Notes: generated by a model from the letters alone, not told the origin. A DNA stretch of 36,395 nt from an uncultured Lachnospiraceae bacterium (GCA_902800325.1 CADCDW010000016.1:1-36395), one strand, 5' to 3'. Counted from the stretch's first letter, positions 27,514 through 35,966 are shown. Made by a program: numbers and translations.

Positions 27514-29478
27514 ATGTATGATTTTTACAAAACGGCTGCTGCCGTACCGGACTTAAAGGTGGCCGATGTGGTTTATAACAAAAATAAGATTATTGAAAAA
27601 ATTGATGAAGCGGCAAAAGAAGGTGTCAATCTGATTGCATTTCCGGAGATGGCGCTTACAGGCTATACCTGTGGCGATTTATTTTTCCAAAAAAGCCTTC
27701 AGGAAAAGTGTAAAACTGCTGTAAAAGATCTTATAGCCGTATCTTCGATTGTGGACATGGTTATCATATTTGGTGCGCCGCTTTCGATCAATCATCAGTT
27801 GTACAATGCGGCATATGTGCTTTATAAGGGTAGTTTGAAGGGGATAAGTGTTAAAACATTTTTGCCTAATTATAATGAATTTTATGAAAAAAGGTGGTTT
27901 TCATCGGCACTTGATCTGGATGTAAATGAAGTTCTTCTTTCAGTTGTTGCCGACGCAGAAGATGCAAAGAATGATTATAAGATTCCTGTGGGCAATGATT
28001 TGGTTTACGCTGTTAATAATGATTTTAAATTTGGCATAGAAATCTGCGAAGATATGTGGGCACCGGTTACACCATCATCGTGGCTGGCGATGGCAGGAGC
28101 GGAACTTATAGTCAATATCTCAGCAAGCAATGATCTGATAGGCAAACGCGAATACAGAAGAAACCTTATAACCAGTAAATCATCTGCATTGCTCTGTGAT
28201 TATCTATATGTTTCAGCAGGAAGCGGTGAATCCAGTACAGATCTTGTTTTTTCGGGTAACAGCATGATTGCCGAATACGGTAAGATTCTTAAAGAGAACT
28301 ATGATATAGCCGATAATAATTATCTTCTTATAAGCGATATTGATCTTGGCCGTATAAGGGCCGACAGACTTAAATCAAAGACATATAAGGATACTTACAG
28401 GGTATATGGAAATGATAAAAATATAAGGACGATTAATTTTAAAGCATTTGGGGATACGTTTGGGTCAGATGCGAGGGACTATGTGGTTGACGCACATCCG
28501 TTTATTCCAAGCGGTGAAAGAAAACGTCTTGAAAGATGTATGTCAATCTTTGCCATGCAGGTAGGTGGTCTTATCAAAAGATTAAGTGTTACCGGAACCA
28601 AGATGGTTGTAGGCGTTTCGGGCGGTATGGATTCGACACTTACACTTTTGGTGTGTGCACAGGCTTTAAAGAAACTTGGCAAACCTATGACAGATCTTAC
28701 AGGAATAACTATGCCTGCTTTCGGAACGACGGACAGAACATATAATAATGCGGTTGTTCTTATGGAAACACTTGGTATAACAGTCAAGGAGATACCAATT
28801 AAAGAAGCATGTACGGTTCACTATAAGGATATAGGTCATGATACGGATATTAAAGATATTACCTATGAAAATGTACAGGCAAGAGAACGTACGCAGGTTC
28901 TTATGGATTATGCCAATAAAACAGGCGCAATAGTTGTGGGAACAGGTGATTTATCAGAACTTGCGCTTGGCTGGTGTACCTATAACGGAGATCAGATGAG
29001 TATGTACGGTGTAAATGCAAGTATACCAAAGACTTTAGTAAAATGGCTTATAAACAGTGTAATTAAAGAAGGAATATTTCCTGAAAGTTCAGATGTACTT
29101 AAGGATATAATAGATACACCTATAAGTCCGGAACTTTTGCCACCTGATGAAAACGGCAATATAGCTCAAAAAACAGAGGAATCAGTCGGACCATATGAGT
29201 TACATGACTTTTTCCTTTATTATATGATGAGATTCGGTTATTCACCTTCAAAGATATATTTCCTTGCGAAGAAAGCATTTTATGAAACATATGAACCTAT
29301 GACTATCCTTAAATGGATGAAGATGTTTTACAGGAGATTTTTCTCACAGCAGTTTAAGAGAAGTTGTATGCCGGATGGTGTAAAGGTCGGTTCGGTAGCA
29401 CTTTCACCGAGAGGTGACTGGCGTATGCCGTCTGATGCGAGTGCTACTATATGGATGCAGGAGATTGAGACGCTGTAA
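27514..29478 (+). CDS. nadE: Glutamine-dependent NAD+ synthetase
   Basis: Final step of NAD biosynthesis: amidates deamido-NAD+ using glutamine and ATP. The 654 aa combine an N-terminal nitrilase-type glutaminase (Glu45 in FPEMALTG, Lys114 in VKTFLPNY, Cys178 in EICEDMW) with a C-terminal synthetase carrying the P-loop SGGMDS (369-374) and GTGDLSELALGW. Length matches the two-domain family. The ATG at 27514 has AAGGCGG upstream; a TTG two codons earlier is less likely. The plus-strand housekeeping cluster ends here. Confidence 0.96.
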   Translation: MYDFYKTAAAVPDLKVADVVYNKNKIIEKIDEAAKEGVNLIAFPEMALTGYTCGDLFFQKSLQEKCKTAVKDLIAVSSIVDMVIIFGAPLSINHQLYNAAYVLYKGSLKGISVKTFLPNYNEFYEKRWFSSALDLDVNEVLLSVVADAEDAKNDYKIPVGNDLVYAVNNDFKFGIEICEDMWAPVTPSSWLAMAGAELIVNISASNDLIGKREYRRNLITSKSSALLCDYLYVSAGSGESSTDLVFSGNSMIAEYGKILKENYDIADNNYLLISDIDLGRIRADRLKSKTYKDTYRVYGNDKNIRTINFKAFGDTFGSDARDYVVDAHPFIPSGERKRLERCMSIFAMQVGGLIKRLSVTGTKMVVGVSGGMDSTLTLLVCAQALKKLGKPMTDLTGITMPAFGTTDRTYNNAVVLMETLGITVKEIPIKEACTVHYKDIGHDTDIKDITYENVQARERTQVLMDYANKTGAIVVGTGDLSELALGWCTYNGDQMSMYGVNASIPKTLVKWLINSVIKEGIFPESSDVLKDIIDTPISPELLPPDENGNIAQKTEESVGPYELHDFFLYYMMRFGYSPSKIYFLAKKAFYETYEPMTILKWMKMFYRRFFSQQFKRSCMPDGVKVGSVALSPRGDWRMPSDASATIWMQEIETL

Positions 29479-29551
29479 CCGAAAGATGAAAAATACGAAA
29501 TATTTTATAAACATATAAATTTGTTTATTGTTTTATAGAGGAGGATTTACT

Positions 29552-31207
29552 ATGAGATTAAAAAAATTAATTGCTGTAACAATTTGTGGTGCTATGCTTT
29601 TTTCAGGTTCAGGATTTATGAATTTTAAAGCTATGGCACAGGAGGTTGTGCAAACTGAAGAAGGTGGACAGACAGAAGATTCAGGTAATACCGAAGAGGT
29701 TGAAATAACCGAAACTGTCGAAAAAACAGAAGTTGTCGAACAGGCTGAAACTGCCGAAAAAACAGAAGCTTTTGAACAAACAGATTCTGTTGAACAGGCG
29801 GGAACGGTTAAACAAACAGAAGCTGTCGAACAAACAGAAGCTGCCGAACAGGCTGAAACTGCCGAAAAAACAGAGGCTGTTGAACAAACAGAAACTTCTG
29901 AAATTACAGAAGCTGACGAGATATCAGATGAAGATTATCATGGTGATTATGAAATGGATATCGCTATAGCCGATGAAGAACTCTTGGGCGATTCAAATTC
30001 AAACACAGATAGCAGTAATTATGCGACGATTACATATACAACCAATGTCAGTGTTACTTCTAAGGATGCTATTCTTAAAAGGATAAATGAAATTAGAATG
30101 GAAGCCTATAAAGAAGGTTTGATAGATAAATATACACCTATAAAGTGGTCTTCGGATCTTGAAGAAATTGCATTTCAAAGGGCTGCTGAATCAACTGTTT
30201 TGTGGGGACATATAAGACCTGACGGAACAAGCTGTTTTACCTGTAGAGCTGCAAGCGGAGCCGGAAGCCGTGGTGAAATTATAGCAAGTCCGTCTGATGA
30301 GCTTTATTCAATAGAACTTTGGTATAGTGAGAAAGAGGATTTTGTTAAAAAGACCGGAAAAGTAACCGGACATTATGAAGAATTAATATTTTCTAATTAC
30401 ATAGGTATAGCTTCATGTGGAGTTACCGTAGGAGAGACAGCTTATTATCAGCAGGGTACAGAAAATCAAAAATGCACTTCCGGTAAAAAAACAGTATCTA
30501 TAAAGGTTAGTAAGGATAACTTGGAATATTTTGATTTAAACTACGATGGTGTCGACAGTGACGGCTCATTAACACTCGGTTTAGGAACTATAAAAACAAT
30601 CAATCCGGTTTTGACTGCAAATAATGGCTGGGTTGGAAGAAATGATATTATAAGAGCAACCGGTACATATACATCAAACGATAAAAAAATTGCTACAGTT
30701 GATAATAACGGTAATGTTACAGGCGTTTCCAAAGGAAATACAACGATAACTTTTACAGATGGTCCTATTTCAATGTCATTTAATGTAAATGTAAAAGATT
30801 ATATCGAAATGCATCGTCTGTATAACCCAAACAGCGGTGAACATTTCTATACAGCAAGTACAGCAGAAAAAAATCATCTTGTAAGTGTAGGCTGGAAATA
30901 TGAAGGTATAGGCTGGAAAGCGCCGGCTTCATCCAATACACCTGTTTACAGATTATATAATCCAAATGCCGGAGACCATCATTATACTATGAATAAGTCA
31001 GAGCGTGATCATCTTATAAGTGTTGGCTGGAATGATGAAGGAATCGGCTGGTATTCGGATGACGCCAAGGGTGTACCGCTTTACAGACAGTATAATCCAA
31101 ACGCTGTAGCAGGTAGTCATAATTATACAACCAATAAGGCGGAAAATGATCATCTTGCAAGTATAGGCTGGAATGCAGAAGGTGTCGGCTGGTATGGTGT
31201 AAAATAA
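29552..31207 (+). CDS. Secreted CAP-domain protein with DUF5648 repeats
   Basis: 551-aa exported protein. Order: signal peptide (about 1-29, ending KAMA-QE); a Glu/Thr/Gln/Ala-rich repeat region (about 30-120); a LLGD motif near 145; a CAP/SCP-like domain (RINEIRMEAYKEGLI..., then GHIRPDGTSCFTC and GHYEELIF); a bacterial Ig-like (Big2) domain ending TGVSKGNTTITF; then three ~44-residue DUF5648 repeats (YNPNSGEHFYT, YNPNAGDHHYT, YNPNAVAGSHNYT with GW..EG.GW). No LPXTG anchor, so it is either released or held by DUF5648, whose function is unknown. AGGAGG lies before the ATG at 29552. Two paralogues follow directly. Confidence 0.9.
   Translation: MRLKKLIAVTICGAMLFSGSGFMNFKAMAQEVVQTEEGGQTEDSGNTEEVEITETVEKTEVVEQAETAEKTEAFEQTDSVEQAGTVKQTEAVEQTEAAEQAETAEKTEAVEQTETSEITEADEISDEDYHGDYEMDIAIADEELLGDSNSNTDSSNYATITYTTNVSVTSKDAILKRINEIRMEAYKEGLIDKYTPIKWSSDLEEIAFQRAAESTVLWGHIRPDGTSCFTCRAASGAGSRGEIIASPSDELYSIELWYSEKEDFVKKTGKVTGHYEELIFSNYIGIASCGVTVGETAYYQQGTENQKCTSGKKTVSIKVSKDNLEYFDLNYDGVDSDGSLTLGLGTIKTINPVLTANNGWVGRNDIIRATGTYTSNDKKIATVDNNGNVTGVSKGNTTITFTDGPISMSFNVNVKDYIEMHRLYNPNSGEHFYTASTAEKNHLVSVGWKYEGIGWKAPASSNTPVYRLYNPNAGDHHYTMNKSERDHLISVGWNDEGIGWYSDDAKGVPLYRQYNPNAVAGSHNYTTNKAENDHLASIGWNAEGVGWYGVK
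29733..29930 (+). repeat. Degenerate in-frame repeat coding for Glu/Thr/Gln-rich segment
   Basis: Short units of the form GAACAAACAGAAGCTG and GCCGAAAAAACAGAA recur throughout, encoding alternating VEQTE, AEQAE and AEKTE pentads. Such a run is prone to slippage or recombination and probably varies in copy number between strains. Confidence 0.7.
30809..31207 (+). repeat. DUF5648 module, copy 1
   Basis: 132 codons plus stop, made of three ~44-residue repeats. The module is nearly identical to those at 33342 and 35013, at both protein and DNA level; from 31019 to 31101 it is identical over 83 bases to 33552-33634. Confidence 0.9.
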
Positions 31208-31238
31208 ATATTTTTAAATATTGGAGGAGGTAAGAAAT

Positions 31239-33740
31239 ATGAAATTAAAAAAAGTGCTTGTTTTCATACTTAGTTTTGCACTTATAATTTCTATGTTTGG
31301 CTTATGTGATTTAAAAGTATTGGCTGACGAAATGAAATCTTCTGAAGAAGAGGTAATTACTGAAGAAAACAGTGACATCAATATCAATGAAATTCTTCCC
31401 GATAGTTATGAAGAATCCGAGGTGGAAGTTGATGAGGAAACAGAAACTGCAACATCAGGAGATGCTATGCAGGATTTGTCGGAGGATGAATTATCAACAG
31501 ATGAAATTGAAGAAGATTATTTGGTGGGAGCATCGACTGATGATTATCCGATAGAAGAAGTATATGATGATGAAAATCTTTTAGGAGCCGGTAATTCCAT
31601 GAAACTGCCGACTGCCGTAAATAATCTTACCGTAAGTCTCATTAAAAAGTCATACATAGTATCAACATCTGATGGTTATATGAGAGTTCTTTATAATGGT
31701 GAAAAAATCGGAATTGAATATTATGACAATAACTTTAATTTGTTAAACAAAAAATGGCTCAATATGGAACTTCCTGTATGGGGAGGTTTTTATGCAGGAA
31801 ATAATGCATACTATATAGCTGAAGGACAGCATAATCCCGATGAAAATGATGATGCGGAAGTATTAAGAGTAATTAAATTTGATAAAAACTGGAATAGAAT
31901 CGGTGCTGCAAAAATCACAGGAAACACATCTCTTTTTGGTGGAGAGGTTGGATATATTTTCCACTATGGCAATGTTGAAATGACTGAAATAGGAAGTAAT
32001 CTTTATCTTGTTACAGGTCACAGAGGATATGTTGACCCAAGTGTCGGTCAGGGTCATCAGGGTTTTCTTATGTTCAGGATAAATACTTCTTCTATGACAG
32101 GAAGTATAATTAAAAGTGATTTATGGCATTCATTTGCTCAATATATAAAAGCAGACGGGGCTAATCTTTATGTGCTTGAGCAAAGTGAGGGTTCAAGATA
32201 TACAAAACTTTCAAAAATTATAGACTCTACCAAACTATCAAGCAGTAGTATTTCGATATTGGATTATGGCGGAAGCCGTACATCGGCATGGGCGATTGCA
32301 TGTTATGCCAGTGTGGATGATATGGCTGTTTCAGGAAACAATATTTTGGGAGTGGGTACTTCCATAGACCAATCAAGATATGATGAGCTTTCGGCTGAAA
32401 ATCCACCAAAATTATCACATAATATATATCTTACCGTAACACCTAAAAATAATTTTACACATGATGCTACTACAGTAAAATGGCTTACTAATTATGGTGA
32501 TGAAGGAAAAAGTTTCTTAGGTGTCAATATAACAAAAATTAATGACAATAAGTTTATGGTAGCATGGGAAGAAACCGGTACAAATACTTCAGCAGGTACA
32601 GATGATACATTGTCCGGTAATGTTTTGCACTATGTATTTATAGATGGTGCAGGCAATAAGTTAGGAAAAGAATATACTGCAGCAGCCCCTATATCGGACT
32701 GTCATCCTATTTTAAATGGTTCAAAGATAGTTTACTGTGCTTCAAGTTCCAATATGGTTAATTTTTATACCATAGATACTTCAAATGGTGCATTTACCAA
32801 GAAAACATACAGAGTTGCAGGTGAAAATGCAACATGGGAAGTAAGTAACGGAGTCCTTACTATCAGTGGTTACGGCGATATAGGCGACGATACATCTGTA
32901 CATTACAGATATCCAGTTTCTTCTACAGCAAGATATATTTCATATAGCAGTAGTGATAATGATTGGAAACCAATCCGCGAAAATGTTACAAAGATTGTTA
33001 TTAAAAGTGGTATAACCAGTATACCAGAAAAGCGTTTTGCGGGATTTGGTAATGTTACGGAAGTTAATATTGAAAATGGAGTAAAGAGTATTGGTAAACA
33101 GGCATTTTACTCATGCGGAAAGCTTAAAAAGATAACTATACCTAACAGTGTTACATCAATCGGTGAAGATATACTTTGGACAGGATACTATTGGATAGGA
33201 AATGATGCTCATGTTACTCGTGCAACAATTTATGCAGAAGAAAATTCATATGCAGCCAAGTATGCAAGGGATAATAATATAAGTTTTGAAGCTGTTGCGG
33301 CAGATAATAGTCAAAGTATCAATTCGGACGGAACTGTAAATATGTATCGACTTTACAATCCAAACAGCGGCGAACATTTCTATACAGCAAGTACAGCTGA
33401 AAAAAATCATCTTGTAAGTGTAGGCTGGAATTATGAAGGTATAGGCTGGAAAGCGCCGGCTTCATCCAATACACCGGTATATAGGTTGTATAATCCAAAC
33501 GCCGGAGATCATCATTACACAATGAGTGAGGGTGAACGAGATCATCTTGTAAGTGTTGGCTGGAATGATGAAGGAATCGGCTGGTATTCGGATGACGCCA
33601 AGGGTGTACCGCTTTACAGACAGTATAATCCAAATGCTGTAGCAGGCAGTCATAATTATACAATCAACAAGGCTGAAAATGATCATCTTGCAAGTATAGG
33701 CTGGAATGCAGAAGGTGTCGGCTGGTATGGTGTGAAATAA
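31239..33740 (+). CDS. Secreted propeller-like/LRR protein with DUF5648 repeats
   Basis: 833-aa exported protein. Signal peptide about 1-31 (ending KVLA-DE); a strongly acidic segment to about residue 110 with YLVGAS and NLLGAG motifs; a long beta-rich region (about 120-520) that may be a propeller; then a BspA-like leucine-rich segment (VTKIVIKSGITSIPEKRF, VNIENGVKSIGKQAF, ITIPNSVTSIGEDIL) and the 132-residue DUF5648 module. GGAGGAGG precedes the ATG; the 31-base gap after the CAP gene has no terminator, so the two are likely co-transcribed. No anchor motif. BspA-type LRRs often bind host or matrix proteins, but the ligand here is unknown. Confidence 0.88.
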   Translation: MKLKKVLVFILSFALIISMFGLCDLKVLADEMKSSEEEVITEENSDININEILPDSYEESEVEVDEETETATSGDAMQDLSEDELSTDEIEEDYLVGASTDDYPIEEVYDDENLLGAGNSMKLPTAVNNLTVSLIKKSYIVSTSDGYMRVLYNGEKIGIEYYDNNFNLLNKKWLNMELPVWGGFYAGNNAYYIAEGQHNPDENDDAEVLRVIKFDKNWNRIGAAKITGNTSLFGGEVGYIFHYGNVEMTEIGSNLYLVTGHRGYVDPSVGQGHQGFLMFRINTSSMTGSIIKSDLWHSFAQYIKADGANLYVLEQSEGSRYTKLSKIIDSTKLSSSSISILDYGGSRTSAWAIACYASVDDMAVSGNNILGVGTSIDQSRYDELSAENPPKLSHNIYLTVTPKNNFTHDATTVKWLTNYGDEGKSFLGVNITKINDNKFMVAWEETGTNTSAGTDDTLSGNVLHYVFIDGAGNKLGKEYTAAAPISDCHPILNGSKIVYCASSSNMVNFYTIDTSNGAFTKKTYRVAGENATWEVSNGVLTISGYGDIGDDTSVHYRYPVSSTARYISYSSSDNDWKPIRENVTKIVIKSGITSIPEKRFAGFGNVTEVNIENGVKSIGKQAFYSCGKLKKITIPNSVTSIGEDILWTGYYWIGNDAHVTRATIYAEENSYAAKYARDNNISFEAVAADNSQSINSDGTVNMYRLYNPNSGEHFYTASTAEKNHLVSVGWNYEGIGWKAPASSNTPVYRLYNPNAGDHHYTMSEGERDHLVSVGWNDEGIGWYSDDAKGVPLYRQYNPNAVAGSHNYTINKAENDHLASIGWNAEGVGWYGVK
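33342..33740 (+). repeat. DUF5648 module, copy 2
   Basis: Same three-repeat module as at 30809 and 35013. Differences from copy 1 are few and cluster in the second repeat (MSEGERDHLVSVGW in place of MNKSERDHLISVGW). Confidence 0.9.
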
Positions 33741-33762
33741 GATAAATTTTCTATTGTTGTAG

Positions 33763-33789
33763 TTGATATACGGTATAGGATAATATAAT
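33763..33789 (+). promoter_or_regulatory. Possible promoter of the YD-repeat protein gene
   Basis: A perfect TATAAT (33784-33789) has TTGATA (33763-33768) 15 bases upstream, a short spacer. It lies in the 102-base gap before the third DUF5648 gene, the largest gap in this gene trio, suggesting that the third gene may be expressed separately. Confidence 0.4.
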
Positions 33790-33842
33790 CTATATGTATA
33801 TTATTTACATATCTAAATCAGTATATTTAGGAGGGGTTAAAT

Positions 33843-35411
33843 ATGAGATTAAAAAGATTACTTGCGTATACTATATGCGGTGCTATGCTTGTATCCGGTT
33901 TAAGCTATGCAGGTATAAATGTAAGCGCACAGGAAGCTGTTGTTGCAGAGGAGTTAACAACTTTAGAGACTGTTGAAGAAGATGCCGGAATTGTTGAAGA
34001 AGATACTGGGGAAGAAGTTATTTCTGATGTTACTGAAGAGATAATAACAGAAATTCCTGAGGATGAAGCTTATTCGGAAGAAGTTACTGAAGAAACAGGT
34101 GATGCAATTGATGATGAAATTCTGGAACGTATTAATGAACATAGACTACTTGGTTCAAACGGACGAGACTTTGATGAATTTAGTATAAAAGATAATTCAT
34201 TGCTTGGTGCTGAGGTTAAGAAGATTAAAACGAAGGATTATAAATTTTACGAAGCTGATGGTTCGCTGTTTAATCATGAGTTTTATGAATATAATGCTAA
34301 TGGAGATATAATCAAATCTACGTCTTATGATTCAAATGGAGATATTTCTGAATATATAGTATATGAGTATAACAATAAACAGTTTGAAATAAAAAACACT
34401 ACATACGATTCAAATGGTTCTGTAAAATATTATACTGTATCAGAATATGATAAAAATGATAATGTTGTAAAAGAAACAACGTATGACAATTTAGGAAACA
34501 TATTGAACTACGACACATATGAATATGATACAAATGAGAATTTGATAAATCATAAATGTTGTGAAAGCGATGGATACGTTTCATACAATGAAGAGTTTGA
34601 ATATGATAGTCAAAATGAATTGATAAAAAGTAAATATTATGAAAATGGTATGTTAATAAATACATATCGGTATGAAAATACAGAGAATACTCATATAGAA
34701 GAGGGATATGATTCCGATAATAATCTTGTTTGGAGAGATGTATATGAGTATAATTCGAATGATGAGCTTGTTAAAGCTTCATATTATTATGATGATAAAT
34801 TAGATTCTTATGAAATGCGTATATATGATAAAAAAGGTTTACTGATAAAGAGATTATTTTTTAATGATGATGATACACTATTAAATTATTATCTTTTTGA
34901 ACATGATGAAAATGATAATGTTGTTAAGGAGGCGGAATATAATTCAAAAGGGGAAATTCAAAGATATTCAATAAATAAGTATACATACTGGGAGGGTGAT
35001 GAATCAGTAGATATGTACCGCCTTTACAATCCAAACAGCGGAGAGCATTTCTATACAGCAAACGCTGCTGAAAAAGATCATCTTGTAAGTGTAGGTTGGA
35101 ATTACGAAGGCTTAGGTTGGAAAGCGCCTGCTTCATCCAATACACCTGTTTACAGATTATATAATCCAAATGCCGGAGACCATCATTATACAATGGATAA
35201 AGGTGAACGTGATATGCTTATCAGTGTAGGCTGGAATGATGAAGGTATCGGCTGGTATTCAGATGATGCAGAAGGTGTACCGCTTTACAGACAGTACAAT
35301 CCAAATGCTGTAGCCGGAAGTCATAATTATACAACTAACAAGGCTGAAAATGATTATCTTGCAAGTATAGGCTGGAATGCAGAAGGTGTCGGATGGTATG
35401 GTATGAAATAA
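33843..35411 (+). CDS. Secreted YD-like repeat protein with DUF5648 repeats
   Basis: 522-aa exported protein. The signal peptide (MRLKRLLAYTICGAML..., to about 29) is close to that of the CAP protein at 29552, with TICGAML shared. An acidic segment to about 100 has LLGSN and is followed by NSLLGAE. The middle (about 135-385) is roughly ten ~26-residue repeats alternating YDSNG-type and EYD.N.N(L/V)(I/V)K-type half units, reminiscent of RHS/YD repeats but without an RHS toxin cage or C-terminal toxin. It ends in the DUF5648 module. AGGAGGGG precedes the ATG. Possibly a carbohydrate- or surface-binding protein; no anchor motif. Confidence 0.88.
   Translation: MRLKRLLAYTICGAMLVSGLSYAGINVSAQEAVVAEELTTLETVEEDAGIVEEDTGEEVISDVTEEIITEIPEDEAYSEEVTEETGDAIDDEILERINEHRLLGSNGRDFDEFSIKDNSLLGAEVKKIKTKDYKFYEADGSLFNHEFYEYNANGDIIKSTSYDSNGDISEYIVYEYNNKQFEIKNTTYDSNGSVKYYTVSEYDKNDNVVKETTYDNLGNILNYDTYEYDTNENLINHKCCESDGYVSYNEEFEYDSQNELIKSKYYENGMLINTYRYENTENTHIEEGYDSDNNLVWRDVYEYNSNDELVKASYYYDDKLDSYEMRIYDKKGLLIKRLFFNDDDTLLNYYLFEHDENDNVVKEAEYNSKGEIQRYSINKYTYWEGDESVDMYRLYNPNSGEHFYTANAAEKDHLVSVGWNYEGLGWKAPASSNTPVYRLYNPNAGDHHYTMDKGERDMLISVGWNDEGIGWYSDDAEGVPLYRQYNPNAVAGSHNYTTNKAENDYLASIGWNAEGVGWYGMK
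35013..35411 (+). repeat. DUF5648 module, copy 3
   Basis: Third copy of the 132-codon module. It is more diverged at the DNA level than copies 1 and 2 are from each other, with scattered silent changes and a few replacements (TANAAEKDHL, MDKGERDMLI, NDYLASIGW). Confidence 0.9.
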
Positions 35412-35416
35412 GAAAT

Positions 35417-35459
35417 AAAAAAGATTGAGTATGATTTTTGTTCATACTCAATCTTTTTT
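35417..35459. terminator. Bidirectional terminator, perfect 18-bp stem
   Basis: 35417-35434 and 35442-35459 are exact reverse complements around a 7-base loop. The stem starts with six A and ends with six T, so it serves both the plus-strand surface-protein gene and the convergent XRE gene on the minus strand. Confidence 0.92.
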
Positions 35460-35514
35460 ATGCACACACCGCATAATGAAATTTGTTACTGTGTGACATG
35501 CGGCGAAGCAGCGA

Positions 35515-35540
35515 GTAAGGGATGATTTCATCGTCCTTAC
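35515..35540. repeat. Inverted repeat downstream of the XRE gene
   Basis: GTAAGG (35515-35520) and CCTTAC (35535-35540), with GATGA and TCATC inside, can form an interrupted hairpin about 8 bases past the XRE stop on the minus strand. A second dyad, CCGCAT (35469-35474) and ATGCGG (35498-35503), lies beside it. Neither has a T-run. The stretch is more GC-rich than its surroundings and may be a remnant of a small repeat element. Confidence 0.4.
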
Positions 35541-35547
35541 CTGATTA

Positions 35548-35769
35548 TTAATCCGGATAATTATTTTTTTGGTTTGAAATACCGGAGATATAGTCCATAG
35601 AAACATTATAAAATTTTGCAAGAATAATAAGACTATCAATGGGTATTCTGGTTTTCCCGCTTTCGTAGTCTGAGTAAGTGCGTTGTCCTATATGCAAGAT
35701 ATCTGCAATATTTTGTTGAGTGTAATCATTGTCTTCGCGTAGTTCGCGTATACGTTCATTATAATTCAT
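35548..35769 (-). CDS. XRE-family helix-turn-helix transcriptional regulator
   Basis: 73-aa single-domain DNA-binding protein. The Cro/C1-type HTH covers about residues 5-60: IRELREDNDYTQQNIADIL, then the recognition helix region GQRTYSDYESGKTRIPIDSLI and the family tail LAKFYNVSMDYISGI. No ligand-binding or peptidase domain. AAAGG precedes the ATG. It is convergent with the surface-protein gene and divergent from a response-regulator-like gene; the palindrome at 35858, inside the divergent promoter, is a candidate operator for it or another regulator. Confidence 0.9.
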   Translation of the reverse strand: MNYNERIRELREDNDYTQQNIADILHIGQRTYSDYESGKTRIPIDSLIILAKFYNVSMDYISGISNQKNNYPD

Positions 35770-35849
35770 TCATTAAATACCTTTACTTTATATAAATATG
35801 GATAACTCCAAGGTTCATAATATAAATTAATATTTTTTTAATAGTTATA

Positions 35850-35878
35850 TTGACAAATAGAGTTATAAACTCTAAAAT
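35850..35878 (+). promoter_or_regulatory. Promoter with palindromic operator
   Basis: TTGACA (35850-35855), 17-base spacer, TAAAAT (35873-35878). The perfect palindrome TAGAGTT-ATA-AACTCTA (35858-35874) fills the spacer and touches the -10, an ideal place for repressor binding. Transcription would run toward the gene at 36049 with a ~165-base leader. Confidence 0.6.
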
Positions 35879-35966
35879 TACATGTAATATGTTGCATTAT
35901 ATTTATAATATTATACTTCATTTATGACAGATTAGATGTCGTTTAGACAATATCCGATATAATGCT

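Noticed and set aside
29681-29887. Minus-strand open frame rich in Phe/Ser/Leu opposite the CAP gene
   Set aside because: It is the complement of the Glu/Thr/Gln repeat; no ribosome binding site or independent coding signal.
33794-33976. Small plus-strand frame overlapping the start of the third DUF5648 gene
   Set aside because: Its sequence is a Cys/Arg-rich out-of-frame reading of the signal-peptide region; the GGAGG serves the ATG at 33843.
30809-35411. Regularly repeated DNA that could suggest a CRISPR-like array
   Set aside because: The repeats are in-frame protein repeats (DUF5648) of ~132 bases with similar, not unique, intervening sequence.
35448-35639. Minus-strand open frame overlapping the terminator and the XRE gene
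   Set aside because: It runs through the 18-bp terminator stem and overlaps the convincing HTH gene in another frame; no recognisable protein features.
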